A stretch of DNA of 64,000 nucleotides. Origin: Oleispirillum sp963678075 (lineage in GTDB: Bacteria > Pseudomonadota > Alphaproteobacteria > Rhodospirillales > Rhodospirillaceae). Below are positions 39,193-51,504 of this stretch, in pieces. Every line of letters begins with the position of its first letter. Position 1 is the first letter of the stretch. The notes under the pieces were generated by a model that saw only the letters and a list, made by a program, of their open reading frames with translations, searched no databases and was not told the origin of the DNA. Made by a program: the position numbers and the translations under genes. The DNA lies in assembly GCA_963678075.2 (NCBI GenBank), contig CAXXPK010000007.1, positions 372,001 through 436,000 on the forward strand, in the 5' to 3' direction.

Positions 39193-39645
39193 GTGACTCG
39201 TCTGGTCAAGATCGGCGAACAGGTTCTGCCCCTGCGGCTGCAATCGGCAGGGGTCGAGGATGGCGAGCTTGTCATCATGCCGCCCGAATCGCCGATGACC
39301 TATCGCGGACCGATCTCGTTCTCGTTCCGATACATCGACACCGTGTTCTCCGTCCAATTCCTGGAAACCGGCAAGGCGGCGTGCCTGCGGGTCAACGGCG
39401 ACATCACCCGCCTGCCGCCGTCCGAGGACCGGGCGCGCCGCAACCGCGTTCTGGCGCTAATCGACATCGTTCAGGAAGACGTGGGGGGCGGCCTTTCCCT
39501 GACCGCCGAGGAGGGCATCCGCTTCGCTGCGGAAACCCCGCTTTCGGTGCCGGTTTCCGCCGAGCACCTGATGGTCGGCCTGACCCGCTCGCTGGCCTGG
39601 CACAAACCCATACTGCGCCTGACCCAGGAACAAGCCGCCGCCTGA
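39193..39645 (+). CDS. Conserved-looking hypothetical protein
   Basis: Not recognised. 150 residues from GTG 39193 (the frame is open to 39085). Soluble, mixed beta/alpha: VKIGEQVLPLRLQSAG, FSFRYIDTVFSVQFLETG, RRNRVLALIDIVQED. Strong coding-type third-position GC suggests a real gene. Convergent with, and four bases from, the LysM gene. Confidence 0.55.
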   Translation: MTRLVKIGEQVLPLRLQSAGVEDGELVIMPPESPMTYRGPISFSFRYIDTVFSVQFLETGKAACLRVNGDITRLPPSEDRARRNRVLALIDIVQEDVGGGLSLTAEEGIRFAAETPLSVPVSAEHLMVGLTRSLAWHKPILRLTQEQAAA

Positions 39646-39649
39646 GGCA

Positions 39650-40603
39650 CTATGGCTTGATCTTCGGCGCGACGAAGGTCTGCCCGGGATAGATCAAGTC
39701 CGGGTCGCGGATCTGCTTGCGATTGGCCTCAAAAATCAGGGTATAGGCCAGGCCTTCGCCATAGATGCGCCGCGCGATCCGCCACAGGCTGTTGCCCGGC
39801 TGCACGACGACGATGATGTCCGCGCCGCCAGCATCGCCCGCTTCGATGCGGAAGGTCACCTCGGCCCGTTTGACGACCGCACCCGCCGCGTCCAACTGAT
39901 CGGCCCGCAGCTTGTGTTCGCCCTCAAGCAGCGACGCGGTGGTCTGCAAACGCCAGTCGCCATTGGCGGCGGCGGTGGTTTCCCCGGCCTTGGCGTTGTC
40001 CAAATAGACGGCGACGCGGGCCTGAGGCTCGGCCCCGCCGGAAATCCCCACCCGCCCGCTCTTGTCGTAGTCCACGGCCGCGATCGACAGGCTGGAGGCC
40101 GGCGCATCGCCCGGCCGCTGCAATACCCGCGACACCCCGCCCTTGGGCACCATTTGCACGGCAATGGTGCCGCCCTTGCCGGGTTCGGGGACCACCAGAA
40201 CGACATCGGATTCGGAACGCAGCGCGTTGTCCGCCTTGCCATCGGGGAAGACCGCCAGATTCAAACGCCGAGTTCCTGCGGGCAACGGTTTTTCCGGCAG
40301 GAACACCCACTCGCCGCGCTCGTCGGCCTTGGCTCGGCCCAGTTCGGTGTCGCCGTCGTAAATCACCACCTGCACCCCCGGCGCGGCGCGACCGGCGATC
40401 ACCGTATCGCCATCGGGACTGATCCGCACGATGTCGAAGGACGGCTTGACCACGGCGACGGCCTGCGCGGGTTCGCTCACGGCGGAGACCACCGGCACCT
40501 CCGCCTTCTTGCCATCGTCGGCGGTATCGCGCAGCATCCACAAGGCCGCGCCGACCAACGCCAGCCCCAGCACCACAACCCCATAAGTCCCGACGCGTTT
40601 CAC
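39650..40603 (-). CDS. LysM domain cell-envelope protein
   Basis: 317 residues from GTG 40603. One N-terminal membrane segment (TYGVVVLGLALVGAALWML), then Ig-like/beta-rich repeats (VIAGRAAPGVQVVIYDGDTE; VGISGGAEPQARVAVYLDNA) and a C-terminal LysM motif (NSLWRIARRIYGEGLAYTLI, then PDLIYPGQTFVAP) that binds peptidoglycan. Presumably periplasmic and anchored. Its precise role is unknown. Confidence 0.85.
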   Translation of the reverse strand: MKRVGTYGVVVLGLALVGAALWMLRDTADDGKKAEVPVVSAVSEPAQAVAVVKPSFDIVRISPDGDTVIAGRAAPGVQVVIYDGDTELGRAKADERGEWVFLPEKPLPAGTRRLNLAVFPDGKADNALRSESDVVLVVPEPGKGGTIAVQMVPKGGVSRVLQRPGDAPASSLSIAAVDYDKSGRVGISGGAEPQARVAVYLDNAKAGETTAAANGDWRLQTTASLLEGEHKLRADQLDAAGAVVKRAEVTFRIEAGDAGGADIIVVVQPGNSLWRIARRIYGEGLAYTLIFEANRKQIRDPDLIYPGQTFVAPKIKP

Positions 40604-40896
40604 GTTTGACCCCAGCACCGCCGCATGACCCAAGCGCAAATGTAAACGGCCCCACCCGATTCCACCTACGTCTCGCCAAACTACGACCGAACCGCCGCCA
40701 ACGCAACGGCCCACGCGCATGTCGAATCCACATGACCGAAGACGGCAACCGTCACGCGCCTCGGCCACATTGAAACCGGGGCGGCGCGGTTCTATGTTTG
40801 TCCACAAAGACATTGTGTCATTCTCCGGGGCACACCCCGGCAGGGCGACGTCTCGTCCCTGAACGCACCAACCGCCATCCATTGGGAATCATCGTC

Positions 40897-41970
40897 ATGA
40901 CAAAAATCAAGGTCGCCAATCCCATCGTCGAGCTCGACGGCGACGAAATGACGCGCATCCTCTGGTCGTTCATCAAGGACAAGCTGATTCTGCCCTACCT
41001 CGACCTCGACCTTTTGTATTTCGATCTGGGGGTCGAAAACCGCGACGCCACCGCCGATCAGGTGACGGTGGATGCCGCCCACGCGATTCTGAAACACCGC
41101 GTCGGCGTCAAGTGCGCCACCATCACGCCGGACGAGGACCGGGTGAAGGAATTCAGTCTCAAGAAAATGTGGAAGTCGCCCAACGGAACCATCCGCAACA
41201 TCCTGGACGGCACCGTCTTCCGCGAGCCGATCATCTGCAAGAACGTGCCGCGCACCGTTCCCAGCTGGACACAGCCGGTGGTGATCGGCCGCCATGCCTT
41301 CGGCGACCAGTACAAGGCCACCGACTTCACGGTCCCCGGCGCGGGCAAGCTGACCATAACCTTCGCCCCCGCCGACGGCGGCCAACCGATCACCCGCGAG
41401 GTCTATGACTTCCCGAGTTCCGACGTCGCCATGGGCATGTACAACCTTGACGAATCGATCCGGGGCTTCGCCCGCGCCTGCATGAATTATGCGTTGGGGC
41501 GCGGTTGGCCTCTCTACCTCTCGACCAAGAACACCACCCTGAGAGCCTACGACGGGCGCTTCAAGAATCTGTTCCAAGAGGTCTTCGAGGCCGAGTTCGC
41601 TCCCGCCTTCGCCAGGGCGGGCATCACCCATGAACACCGCCTGATCGACGACATGGTGGCCTGCCGCATGAAGTGATCGGGGGGTTTCGTCTGGGCCTGT
41701 AAGAACTATGACGGCAACGTGCAGTCGGATTCCGTCGCGCAGGGGTTCGGCTCGCTCGGCCTGATGACCTCGGTGCTGATGACCCCGGACGGCAACATCG
41801 TCGAGGCGGAAGCCGCCCACGGCACCGTGACCCGCCACTACCGCCTGCACCAGCAGGGCAAGGAAACCTCGACCAACCCGATCGCCTCGATCTCCGCCTG
41901 GACGCGCGGCCTGAAGTATCGGGGCCAATTCGACAACACCCCCGAGGTGACGCGCTTCGCGGAAACCCTG
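40897..41970 (+). pseudogene. icd: NADP-type isocitrate dehydrogenase, nonsense codon and lost 3' end
   Basis: TCA-cycle enzyme (isocitrate to 2-oxoglutarate). From ATG 40897 the frame reads IVELDGDEMTRILWSFIKDK and runs normally to codon 260, which is TGA (41674-41676) where the family has Trp (LKWxGxFVWACKNYDG). The same frame then continues with GFVWACKNYDGNVQSDSVAQ and GSLGLMTSVLMTPDG to RFAETLER, where about 50 C-terminal residues are replaced by a GC-rich intergenic repeat. Two independent lesions make a working product unlikely. Convergent with alaS. Confidence 0.88.
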
Positions 41971-42025
41971 GAACGGGGTTCCAGGGGCCTTTGGCCCCTG
42001 GCGGGTCCGGGCGGAGCCCTCCCTG
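41966..42025. repeat. GC-rich palindromic element at the icd 3' end
   Basis: Contains AGGGGCCTTTGGCCCCT and GCGGGTCCGGGCGGAGCCC. The second part matches the element near 18955-19015 (reverse complement) at all but one base of its core. It begins where icd homology stops. Confidence 0.5.
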
Positions 42026-42033
42026 ATTCTTCC

Positions 42034-44673
<2,640 letters not shown>

Positions 44674-44813
44674 GTCGTTTTCACCGGCACAAATGTTCGA
44701 CCCGGCCCCCGGATGCCTTCCGGCCTTCCGCGAAGCGAAGGACCTATGTATCGCGCACCTGGAACGAAGTCAAAACCAGATCGACAGCCACATCCCGCCG
44801 TTCTTACCCACGA

Positions 44814-45200
44814 TCAACCGACCGGCGTGCAGAATTCGACCAGGAAACCATGAGGATCGCGCACATGGGCGACGGTCTGCCCCCAGGGCTTCGATTCCGG
44901 GGCCTTGACCAGAACGGCCCCTGCCGCGACGGCGCGATCCAGGGCGGCGGCGACATCGTCGGTCACCAGCGCCAACTCGGCGCCGGGCGGAGAATCGTCC
45001 GGACGCAACGGACGGAAGCCCAGATTCTCATCCTTCAGAAAGGATTCAGCGGTAAAGGCCAGGGACGTCCCGCCGGTTTCCATCTCGGCGAAATTCCCGC
45101 ATTCGGTCACCATGCGCGCCGCCAGACCGAAGGCCCGTTCGTAGAACGCGACGGCGGCGCGGACATCCGGCACGTACAGAATGACGTATCCCAGCCTCAT
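44814..45200 (-). CDS. VOC/glyoxalase-fold protein
   Basis: 128 residues of the vicinal oxygen chelate fold: LGYVILYVPDVRAAVAFYERAF at the start and WGQTVAHVRDPHGFLVEFCTPVG at the end, the typical pair of beta-alpha-beta modules. Probably a metal-dependent lyase or dioxygenase-like enzyme; substrate unknown. Lies between recA and alaS on the same strand. Confidence 0.82.
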   Translation of the reverse strand: MRLGYVILYVPDVRAAVAFYERAFGLAARMVTECGNFAEMETGGTSLAFTAESFLKDENLGFRPLRPDDSPPGAELALVTDDVAAALDRAVAAGAVLVKAPESKPWGQTVAHVRDPHGFLVEFCTPVG

Positions 45201-45285
45201 GATTTTCTCCCGCTTGAGCGTGACGGAACGCTCCGCCCGGGATGAACCCGGGCGGGCAACGAAACGGCAAAAACTCTTGAAACGC

Positions 45286-46356
45286 TTATGGCTCGTCCAC
45301 CGGCTCGGTGGTGTCGGTCAGCATCGCCTCGACGATCAGGCCGGCATTGGAACGGACCGCGCTTTCGACTTCCGCCGCGATCGCGGGGTTGTCCTTCAAG
45401 AACTGCTTGGCATTGTCGCGGCCCTGACCGATCCGCTGATCCTTGTACGCGAACCAGGACCCCGACTTGTCGATCAATCCGCCCTGCACGCCCAAATCCA
45501 GCAATTCGCCGGTCTTGGAGATGCCAACGCCATAGTCGATATCGAATTCGACGGTCTTGAACGGTGGCGCCACCTTGTTTTTCACCACCCGAACCCGGGT
45601 CTGGTTGCCGGTGACCTCGTCCTTGATCTTGACCTGACCGATCCGCCGGATATCGAGGCGCACCGAGGCGTAGAACTTCAAGGCATTGCCGCCGGTGGTG
45701 GTTTCCGGGTTGCCGAACATCACGCCGATCTTCATGCGGATCTGGTTGATGAAAATAACCAGGGTATTGGAACGCGCCACCGAACCGGTCAGCTTGCGCA
45801 GCGCCTGACTCATCAGCCGGGCATGCAAGCCGACGTGGGAATCCCCCATCTCGCCTTCCAATTCGGCGCGAGGAGTCAGGGCCGCCACCGAATCGACCAC
45901 CAGCACATCAACCGCGCCGGAACGCACCAGGGTATCGGTGATTTCCAGCGCCTGTTCCCCGGCATCCGGCTGGGAAATCAGCAGCTCGCTGAGATTGACC
46001 CCCAGTTTTTTCGCATACGAGGTGTCGAGCGCGTGTTCGGCATCGACGAACGCGCAGGTGCCGCCCTTTTTCTGGGCCTCGGCGATCACATGCAGCGCCA
46101 GCGTCGTCTTGCCCGAGCTTTCCGGGCCATAGATTTCAACGACGCGCCCGCGCGGCAGGCCGCCGATCCCCAGCGCCAGATCGAGCCCCAGGGAGCCGGT
46201 CGAGATCGCCTCGATATCCACGGCGTTTTCGTGTTGCCCGAGGCGCATGATCGAACCCTTGCCGAAGTTCTTCTCGATCTGCGACACCGCGGCTTCCAAA
46301 GCCTTTTGCTTATCCATGGTATCCTTATCCACCAGGCGGAGAACGGTTTGCGTCAT
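45286..46356 (-). CDS. recA: Recombinase RecA
   Basis: ATP-dependent strand-exchange protein and SOS coprotease. 356 residues from ATG 46356 (GAGG upstream); an internal ATG at 46317 also has a ribosome site. Walker A GPESSGKT at 77-84, Walker B VDVLVVDSVAAL, loop NALKFYASVRLDIRR. An SOS box lies about 95 bases upstream. Intact. Confidence 0.98.
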   Translation of the reverse strand: MTQTVLRLVDKDTMDKQKALEAAVSQIEKNFGKGSIMRLGQHENAVDIEAISTGSLGLDLALGIGGLPRGRVVEIYGPESSGKTTLALHVIAEAQKKGGTCAFVDAEHALDTSYAKKLGVNLSELLISQPDAGEQALEITDTLVRSGAVDVLVVDSVAALTPRAELEGEMGDSHVGLHARLMSQALRKLTGSVARSNTLVIFINQIRMKIGVMFGNPETTTGGNALKFYASVRLDIRRIGQVKIKDEVTGNQTRVRVVKNKVAPPFKTVEFDIDYGVGISKTGELLDLGVQGGLIDKSGSWFAYKDQRIGQGRDNAKQFLKDNPAIAAEVESAVRSNAGLIVEAMLTDTTEPVDEP

Positions 46357-46450
46357 GGCCGAACCTCGTTATCCCATATTTCGCGACGGGCGTACACCGC
46401 CCCTCATGCGGTCAATATGATCATGTTTTATTCTCCGCCTCAAGAAAAAA

Positions 46451-46465
46451 GAACAAAGCTGGAAC
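46451..46465. promoter_or_regulatory. LexA-type SOS box upstream of recA
   Basis: GAACAAAGCTGGAAC, i.e. GTTC-N7-GTTC read on the recA strand, the known alphaproteobacterial LexA site. It lies between the recA start and the cckA stop. Confidence 0.85.
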
Positions 46466-46474
46466 CTTGGCGGT

Positions 46475-48937
46475 TCACGGGGCTGCGGCGGCACGATCCT
46501 CGATCGCTTTCGCCACCTTGTCGGCCAGGGAATCGAGTGAGAACGGCTTGGCCAGGAACAAAACGTCGGGCGAATCGGCCAAATCGTCGGAGGCGATGTC
46601 CTCGGAATAGCCGGACATCAGAATGACCCGGATCGACGGATATTCCTGCCGCACCAGACGCGCCAGCGTCGCGCCGTCCATCCCCGGCATCACCATGTCG
46701 GTGATCAGGACATCGACCTCGTCATGGTCTTGCAGCAAGGAAATCGCCTGTTCGCCGTCCGCCGCCTCCAGCACCGTGTAGCCCTTGGCCTTGAGCGCCC
46801 GGGCGGAAAACACGCGCACCGCGTCCTCGTCCTCGACGATCAACACCACCTTACCTTCCGGCATCGCGATCGGGTGCTCGGCGGCGGGCTCTTCCATCCT
46901 CGGCTCGACGGACGGCGCGGCGGCCCCGGCGCGGGCACGCACCGCCGCCTCGTCGAAACGCGGCAGATAGATGGTGAAGATCGCGCCTTCGCCCTTCTTG
47001 CTTTCCACCGTCACCGTACCCTCGGTCTGGCGAACAATGCCGTAGACGGTGGACAAGCCCAATCCGGTTCCCGCCACCGCGGTCCCCGCCTTGGTCGAGA
47101 AGAACGGCTCGAAAATCCGCGCCAAATCTTCCTTGGCGATGCCGGTGCCGGTGTCGGAGACCTCGATCAGCGCGTAATGACCGGGCGCCACGGTTTCGGT
47201 GCCGACCTTCAACGACTCGGCCAAGTGGCGCGCGGCGGTCCGGATGGTCAGGGTCCCACCGCCGACCATCGCGTCGCGGGCATTCACCGCCAGATTGATG
47301 ATCACCTGATCGAATTGCCCAGGATCCACCCGCACGAAGCCGACATCGCGACCGTGCACGAGGTTAAGTTCAATGGTTTCGCCCAGCAGCAGCCGCAACA
47401 GGTGCGACAACTCGGCCAGCGCATCGGGAACCCGCACGAAGCGGGGCAGCAACGGCTGACGGCGCGAGAACGCCAACAACTGCCGCACCAGATTGGCGGC
47501 ACGATTGGCGTTCTGTTTGACCTGCATGATGTCGGTGAACGAGGCGCTGCCCGGCCCGTGCCGTTGCAGCAACAGATCGCAAAAACCGATCATCGCGGTT
47601 AGCAGATTGTTGAAGTCATGCGCCACGCCCCCCGCCAGTTGCCCCATCGCCTGCATCTTTTGCGCCTGCGCGGTCTGCATCTGGAGGGTCCGGCGATCGG
47701 TGATATCGATGACGTGGATGAGTTGCCGGGCGGGAACGGCGTTCTCGGTCGCATCCTCGGCGGCATCGGCGGGCAAGGGCCGGATGAACAGCATCGCGGT
47801 CAGATCGCGCGGCGTATCCAGTCGAACCTCCAGCGGTGCCACCGGCATCCCCGCCGCGGCACGCTCGAACACCGTGGCCAGATCGGCGCGCATCGCCGGA
47901 TCGACCAGTTCCTCAAGTTTCAGGCCAACCAGATCGTCGCACGACCGCCCCAGCATCGCGGCCAGCGTCTCGTTGGCATCGGCCAGCATCGGACAAGGCA
48001 GACCGCCGACATCGACCACCAAACGGCTGAAATGGGTGGCGCCCCCAGCCTCGGCGGGAGTGGGCTCCCCGGCATCGCGCACCACCACGGCACGGGGCCG
48101 GGTCTCGCCGTTCTCGTCATACAACGAATGCGTCAACAGCGCCGGGAATCCGCCGCCGCGCGGCCCACGAAAACGCACCAAGCCACGCCACGCGCCATCG
48201 ACCTCTGGCCGCGCCGACCCTTCGGCCAGAACCCCGGCCAGGGTTCGACCGATCAAGGCGTCGGGAGTCGCCCCCAACCACTCCGCCAGCGTTTGGTTGA
48301 CGTAATGAAAGGCCTGCTCGGCATCCAGCGCGTAGACGCCGACCGGCAAAAAATCCAGAAAATCGCTTAAGTACTCGCGCTCGCCCTTGAGCACGTTCTC
48401 GACGGCACGGCGGGCGGAAACGTCGGCCGCCACCAGCAATCTGGCCCCCGCCGGATGCGGCAAGGCGCGCACCTCGATGCGGACCCAATCGCGACCGCCC
48501 AGGCGTTCGTCGCGCACCGGCTTCAGGGACAATTCCTGCGCCGCGTCCAATCCGGCGTCATAGGCGCCACGCAGACGGTCCAACGCCTCGCGGTTGGCCT
48601 CGGTCTCGCACAGCCGCGATTCCAGCACGGTCAGGGGATCGGCGCCCCCCCAGAAGCGCCGCCCCTCGGCATTGGCGGCGACCGTGCGCCCCGCCGCGTC
48701 AACCACGCGCAAGGCCCGTTTATCACGGTCCAGACAGACCTCCAACGCCACGGCGCGGGCCAGCAGTCCCTGCCACGCCGATGCCTCGCGCAGCATCAGG
48801 AGGGCGCCGAACAACCCCAGACCTGCCCCCGCAGCCAGCGTCCAGGCGGAAACGCCGCTGCCGGTGGCGCCGCTCAAGGTCACCCCGAAGCCCAACACCA
48901 CGATCACCGCGCCCCACGTGCTGAATCCCTTGATCAT
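46475..48937 (-). CDS. cckA: CckA-type hybrid sensor histidine kinase
   Basis: 820 residues. Two N-terminal membrane segments (WGAVIVVLGFGVTLSGATG; LAAGAGLGLFGALLML), PAS domains, HisKA with MGQLAGGVAHDFNNLLTAMI (His near 436) and FSRRQPLLPR, HATPase with GTGIAKEDLARIFEPFFSTK, and a receiver domain with LITDMVMPGMDG (Asp near 745). The H-box and following helix are characteristic of CckA, which phosphorylates CtrA through ChpT; in many alphaproteobacteria this controls flagellar and cell-cycle genes. Its location next to flhB fits. Confidence 0.9.
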   Translation of the reverse strand: MIKGFSTWGAVIVVLGFGVTLSGATGSGVSAWTLAAGAGLGLFGALLMLREASAWQGLLARAVALEVCLDRDKRALRVVDAAGRTVAANAEGRRFWGGADPLTVLESRLCETEANREALDRLRGAYDAGLDAAQELSLKPVRDERLGGRDWVRIEVRALPHPAGARLLVAADVSARRAVENVLKGEREYLSDFLDFLPVGVYALDAEQAFHYVNQTLAEWLGATPDALIGRTLAGVLAEGSARPEVDGAWRGLVRFRGPRGGGFPALLTHSLYDENGETRPRAVVVRDAGEPTPAEAGGATHFSRLVVDVGGLPCPMLADANETLAAMLGRSCDDLVGLKLEELVDPAMRADLATVFERAAAGMPVAPLEVRLDTPRDLTAMLFIRPLPADAAEDATENAVPARQLIHVIDITDRRTLQMQTAQAQKMQAMGQLAGGVAHDFNNLLTAMIGFCDLLLQRHGPGSASFTDIMQVKQNANRAANLVRQLLAFSRRQPLLPRFVRVPDALAELSHLLRLLLGETIELNLVHGRDVGFVRVDPGQFDQVIINLAVNARDAMVGGGTLTIRTAARHLAESLKVGTETVAPGHYALIEVSDTGTGIAKEDLARIFEPFFSTKAGTAVAGTGLGLSTVYGIVRQTEGTVTVESKKGEGAIFTIYLPRFDEAAVRARAGAAAPSVEPRMEEPAAEHPIAMPEGKVVLIVEDEDAVRVFSARALKAKGYTVLEAADGEQAISLLQDHDEVDVLITDMVMPGMDGATLARLVRQEYPSIRVILMSGYSEDIASDDLADSPDVLFLAKPFSLDSLADKVAKAIEDRAAAAP

Positions 48938-48979
48938 CGGTCTTGGTTGCTCCCGCCCGTGGTTCGCGTTGAAAGTGTG

Positions 48980-50065
48980 TCAGTCCCGGACGCCCCTGTC
49001 AGCGCGTTTTTTCCTCAGCCGCATGACATAGCCGATAACTTCCGCCACCGGACGGTAATGCTCGGGCGGAATGAACTGATCCACCTCGACCGAGGCGTAA
49101 AGCGCCCGCGCCAGCGGCGGGTTCTCGACGATCGGCACATCGTTCTCCTCGGCGATTTCACGGATTTTCTTGGCAATCAGGTCGGCGCCCTTGGCGACCA
49201 CCTTGGGCGCGGCCATGTCCTCCATCTTGTAGCTGAGCGCGACCGCGAAGTGGGTCGGGTTGGTGATCACCACGTCGGCATGCGGCACCGCCTGCATCAT
49301 CCGCTTGCGGAAACGGTCCAACCGGATCGACCGGATCCGCGCCTTGACCTGCGGATCGCCTTCCGACTGCTTGTTCTCGTCCTTGACCTCCTGCTTGGTC
49401 ATCTTCAGCTTCTTGTGGTTCTGATAGCGCAAGTAGAACATGTCGGCGAACGCGACGGCGATCATCACCGCGACCACGGTGACAAGCAGCACCAGGATAA
49501 CCAGCCGCACCTGCATCAGCATCGCCACCGTTTCCATTTCCGGCAGACGAAGAATCCAGATCAGGCGCGGCCACACCACGAAGACCAGCGCGATCACCAC
49601 CAAGGCCAGCTTGGCCAAGTTTTTGATCAGCTCGACCAGCTTCTTCGGCGAAAAGAACTGCTTTACCCCCTTGATCAGGCTCAACTTATCCAGGCTGGGG
49701 GCGGCGCGCTTCGGAGAATAGACAAACCCCACCTGCCCCATCACCGACAAAAACGCCAGGACCATCAGAACAATGATCGGGAACAGCAGAATCAACCCGA
49801 TATCCACCATGGTCCCGCTCAGCAGGGCACGCAGGCCTTCGAAATCGGTGGGCATCTCGTGGGGTTTGGCGATGAACGGTCGTAACGTGTCGCGCAGATT
49901 GCGCGCCATCATCGGCGCGAATATCCCCACCGCGATGATGCCGCCGATCAGCATCATCAGGCTTTTGATTTCCTGGGAAATCGGGACGTTGCCTTCCTCG
50001 CGCGCCTTTTCTATGCGTTTTCCCGTGGGTTCTTCCGTTTTTGAGGCGTCGTCTTCTTCCGACAT
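48980..50065 (-). CDS. flhB: Flagellar export apparatus protein FlhB
   Basis: Substrate-specificity switch of the flagellar type III export gate. 361 residues with four membrane helices and a cytoplasmic domain with the self-cleaving NPTH (ADVVITNPTHFAVALSYKME, near residue 270). It ends with RLRKKRADRGVRD. Follows fliR by three bases in the order flgB-flgC-fliE-fliQ-fliR-flhB. Confidence 0.96.
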   Translation of the reverse strand: MSEEDDASKTEEPTGKRIEKAREEGNVPISQEIKSLMMLIGGIIAVGIFAPMMARNLRDTLRPFIAKPHEMPTDFEGLRALLSGTMVDIGLILLFPIIVLMVLAFLSVMGQVGFVYSPKRAAPSLDKLSLIKGVKQFFSPKKLVELIKNLAKLALVVIALVFVVWPRLIWILRLPEMETVAMLMQVRLVILVLLVTVVAVMIAVAFADMFYLRYQNHKKLKMTKQEVKDENKQSEGDPQVKARIRSIRLDRFRKRMMQAVPHADVVITNPTHFAVALSYKMEDMAAPKVVAKGADLIAKKIREIAEENDVPIVENPPLARALYASVEVDQFIPPEHYRPVAEVIGYVMRLRKKRADRGVRD

Positions 50066-50068
50066 CGG

Positions 50069-50833
50069 TCACCCACCCGCGATGAAAACGCGCAAGCCGC
50101 TTTCGAAGTGGTGAACCAACCACAACATCATCGTCGGCAGAACCAGAAGAATCAGCCCCAGAGCCAACAGAATCTGCATCGGCAGACCGACGAAGAAGAC
50201 GTTCATCTGCGGCATCAGACGGGCGGTAACGCCCATCGCCGTCTGAAAGACGATCGAGAAGACGACGAACGGCGAGGCCAGGCGCAATCCGATGGAGAAA
50301 CTCCGCGCCAGCGTACGCGCCAGATAGTCGGCCATGTCGGAGATCGGCAACACGCCGCCCGGCGGAAACAAGGTGAAGGTTTCGGCCACCGCCCGCAGCA
50401 TCAGCATGTGGGTACCGGTGACGAAAATCAGGACCAGGGCGATCAGATTGAAGAAGCCGGTGACCAGGGCGCCCTGCGACTCGCTGATCGGATCGAAGAC
50501 GAAGGCATTGGCCAGGCCGGCGGTCAGCCCGACCACAGCCCCCGCGAAGTGCAGGGCCGACAACAGAGTTTGCGCCAGCACCCCGATAAAGACCCCGACT
50601 GTCAACTCATAGACCATCAACTGAAACAGCCCCCCCATCGACTTCGGCGGCGGCGGCAATATATCGACCAGCAGCGGCAGCAGCGCGATGCTCACCCCTA
50701 GGGCGATGAACAGCCGCATCCGCGCCGGAATGTAGGAGGCGGAGAAGCCCGGCAGCGCCAGGAACGCGCCGCTTAAGCGCGCGAACACCATGGCCAGCCG
50801 GTAAACGTCGAGCGCGAGGAGTTGTTCAAGCAT
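50069..50833 (-). CDS. fliR: Flagellar export protein FliR
   Basis: Polytopic export-gate component, 254 residues. Family segments: MVFARLSGAFLALPGFSASY, ELTVGVFIGVLAQTLLSALH, GLTAGLANAFVFDP, ARSFSIGLRLASPFVVFSIV and MNVFFVGLPMQILLALG. Complete. Confidence 0.95.
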   Translation of the reverse strand: MLEQLLALDVYRLAMVFARLSGAFLALPGFSASYIPARMRLFIALGVSIALLPLLVDILPPPPKSMGGLFQLMVYELTVGVFIGVLAQTLLSALHFAGAVVGLTAGLANAFVFDPISESQGALVTGFFNLIALVLIFVTGTHMLMLRAVAETFTLFPPGGVLPISDMADYLARTLARSFSIGLRLASPFVVFSIVFQTAMGVTARLMPQMNVFFVGLPMQILLALGLILLVLPTMMLWLVHHFESGLRVFIAGG

Positions 50834-50845
50834 CGCGGGCCTTCG

Positions 50846-51112
50846 TCATCGCGAGGCGATAATCAGACCGAACATGTGTTCGCTGAAAACCTTGATCTCG
50901 TGGAACATGAAGGGCAGCAGCAGAATCAGGGAAACGAACACCACCAGCACCTTCGGCACGAAGGTCAGGGTCATTTCCTGAATCTGGGTCAATGTCTGAA
51001 ACAGCGAGATGACAAGCCCGATCGCCATGCCGACCAGCAGCAGCGGCGCGGCCACCATGACCAGGGTCAGAACCGTCTCGCGCGCGATTTCCAGAACCTG
51101 GGCTTCATTCAT
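50846..51112 (-). CDS. fliQ: Flagellar export protein FliQ
   Basis: 88 residues, two membrane helices. MNEAQVLEIARETVLTLVMV, then GLVISLFQTLTQIQEMTLTF, the canonical FliQ motif. Export-gate subunit with FliP and FliR. Confidence 0.95.
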   Translation of the reverse strand: MNEAQVLEIARETVLTLVMVAAPLLLVGMAIGLVISLFQTLTQIQEMTLTFVPKVLVVFVSLILLLPFMFHEIKVFSEHMFGLIIASR

Positions 51113-51142
51113 AAAGGTTGTCCGATCCGCGTTGATCCGCCG

Positions 51143-51463
51143 TCAGATCGTCATCTTGAGGATTTCCTGGTACGCCGACAAGACCTTGTCGCGCACCGCG
51201 ACGACGGTCTGCAAGGCGGTCTCGGCATTGGCCACCGCGTTCACCACATCGCGCAGGTCGGCCTTGCCCTGCAGGGCAAGGATGCTCATCTGCTCGCTGT
51301 TCTTTCCGGCGGAGACCGCCTCGGTCAGGTTGTCCTTCAACAGATCGGTGAAGGCCTGGCCCGGCTGCACGGAGGACGCACGGGACTCGTTCTGGCCCTT
51401 GCTTTCCACGCTTTGCGCGGCACTGCGATAGGCGTTCAACGCCGCATTCATCGAAACCGTCAT
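51143..51463 (-). CDS. fliE: Flagellar hook-basal body protein FliE
   Basis: 106 residues. Links the MS ring to the rod. The C-terminal helix region LRDVVNAVANAETALQTVVA with KVLSAYQEILKMTI is diagnostic. Confidence 0.94.
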   Translation of the reverse strand: MTVSMNAALNAYRSAAQSVESKGQNESRASSVQPGQAFTDLLKDNLTEAVSAGKNSEQMSILALQGKADLRDVVNAVANAETALQTVVAVRDKVLSAYQEILKMTI

Positions 51464-51504
51464 CGTGCCCTATCCTTTTCGTTGCGCCGCCCGGTCGAAC
51501 GCCG

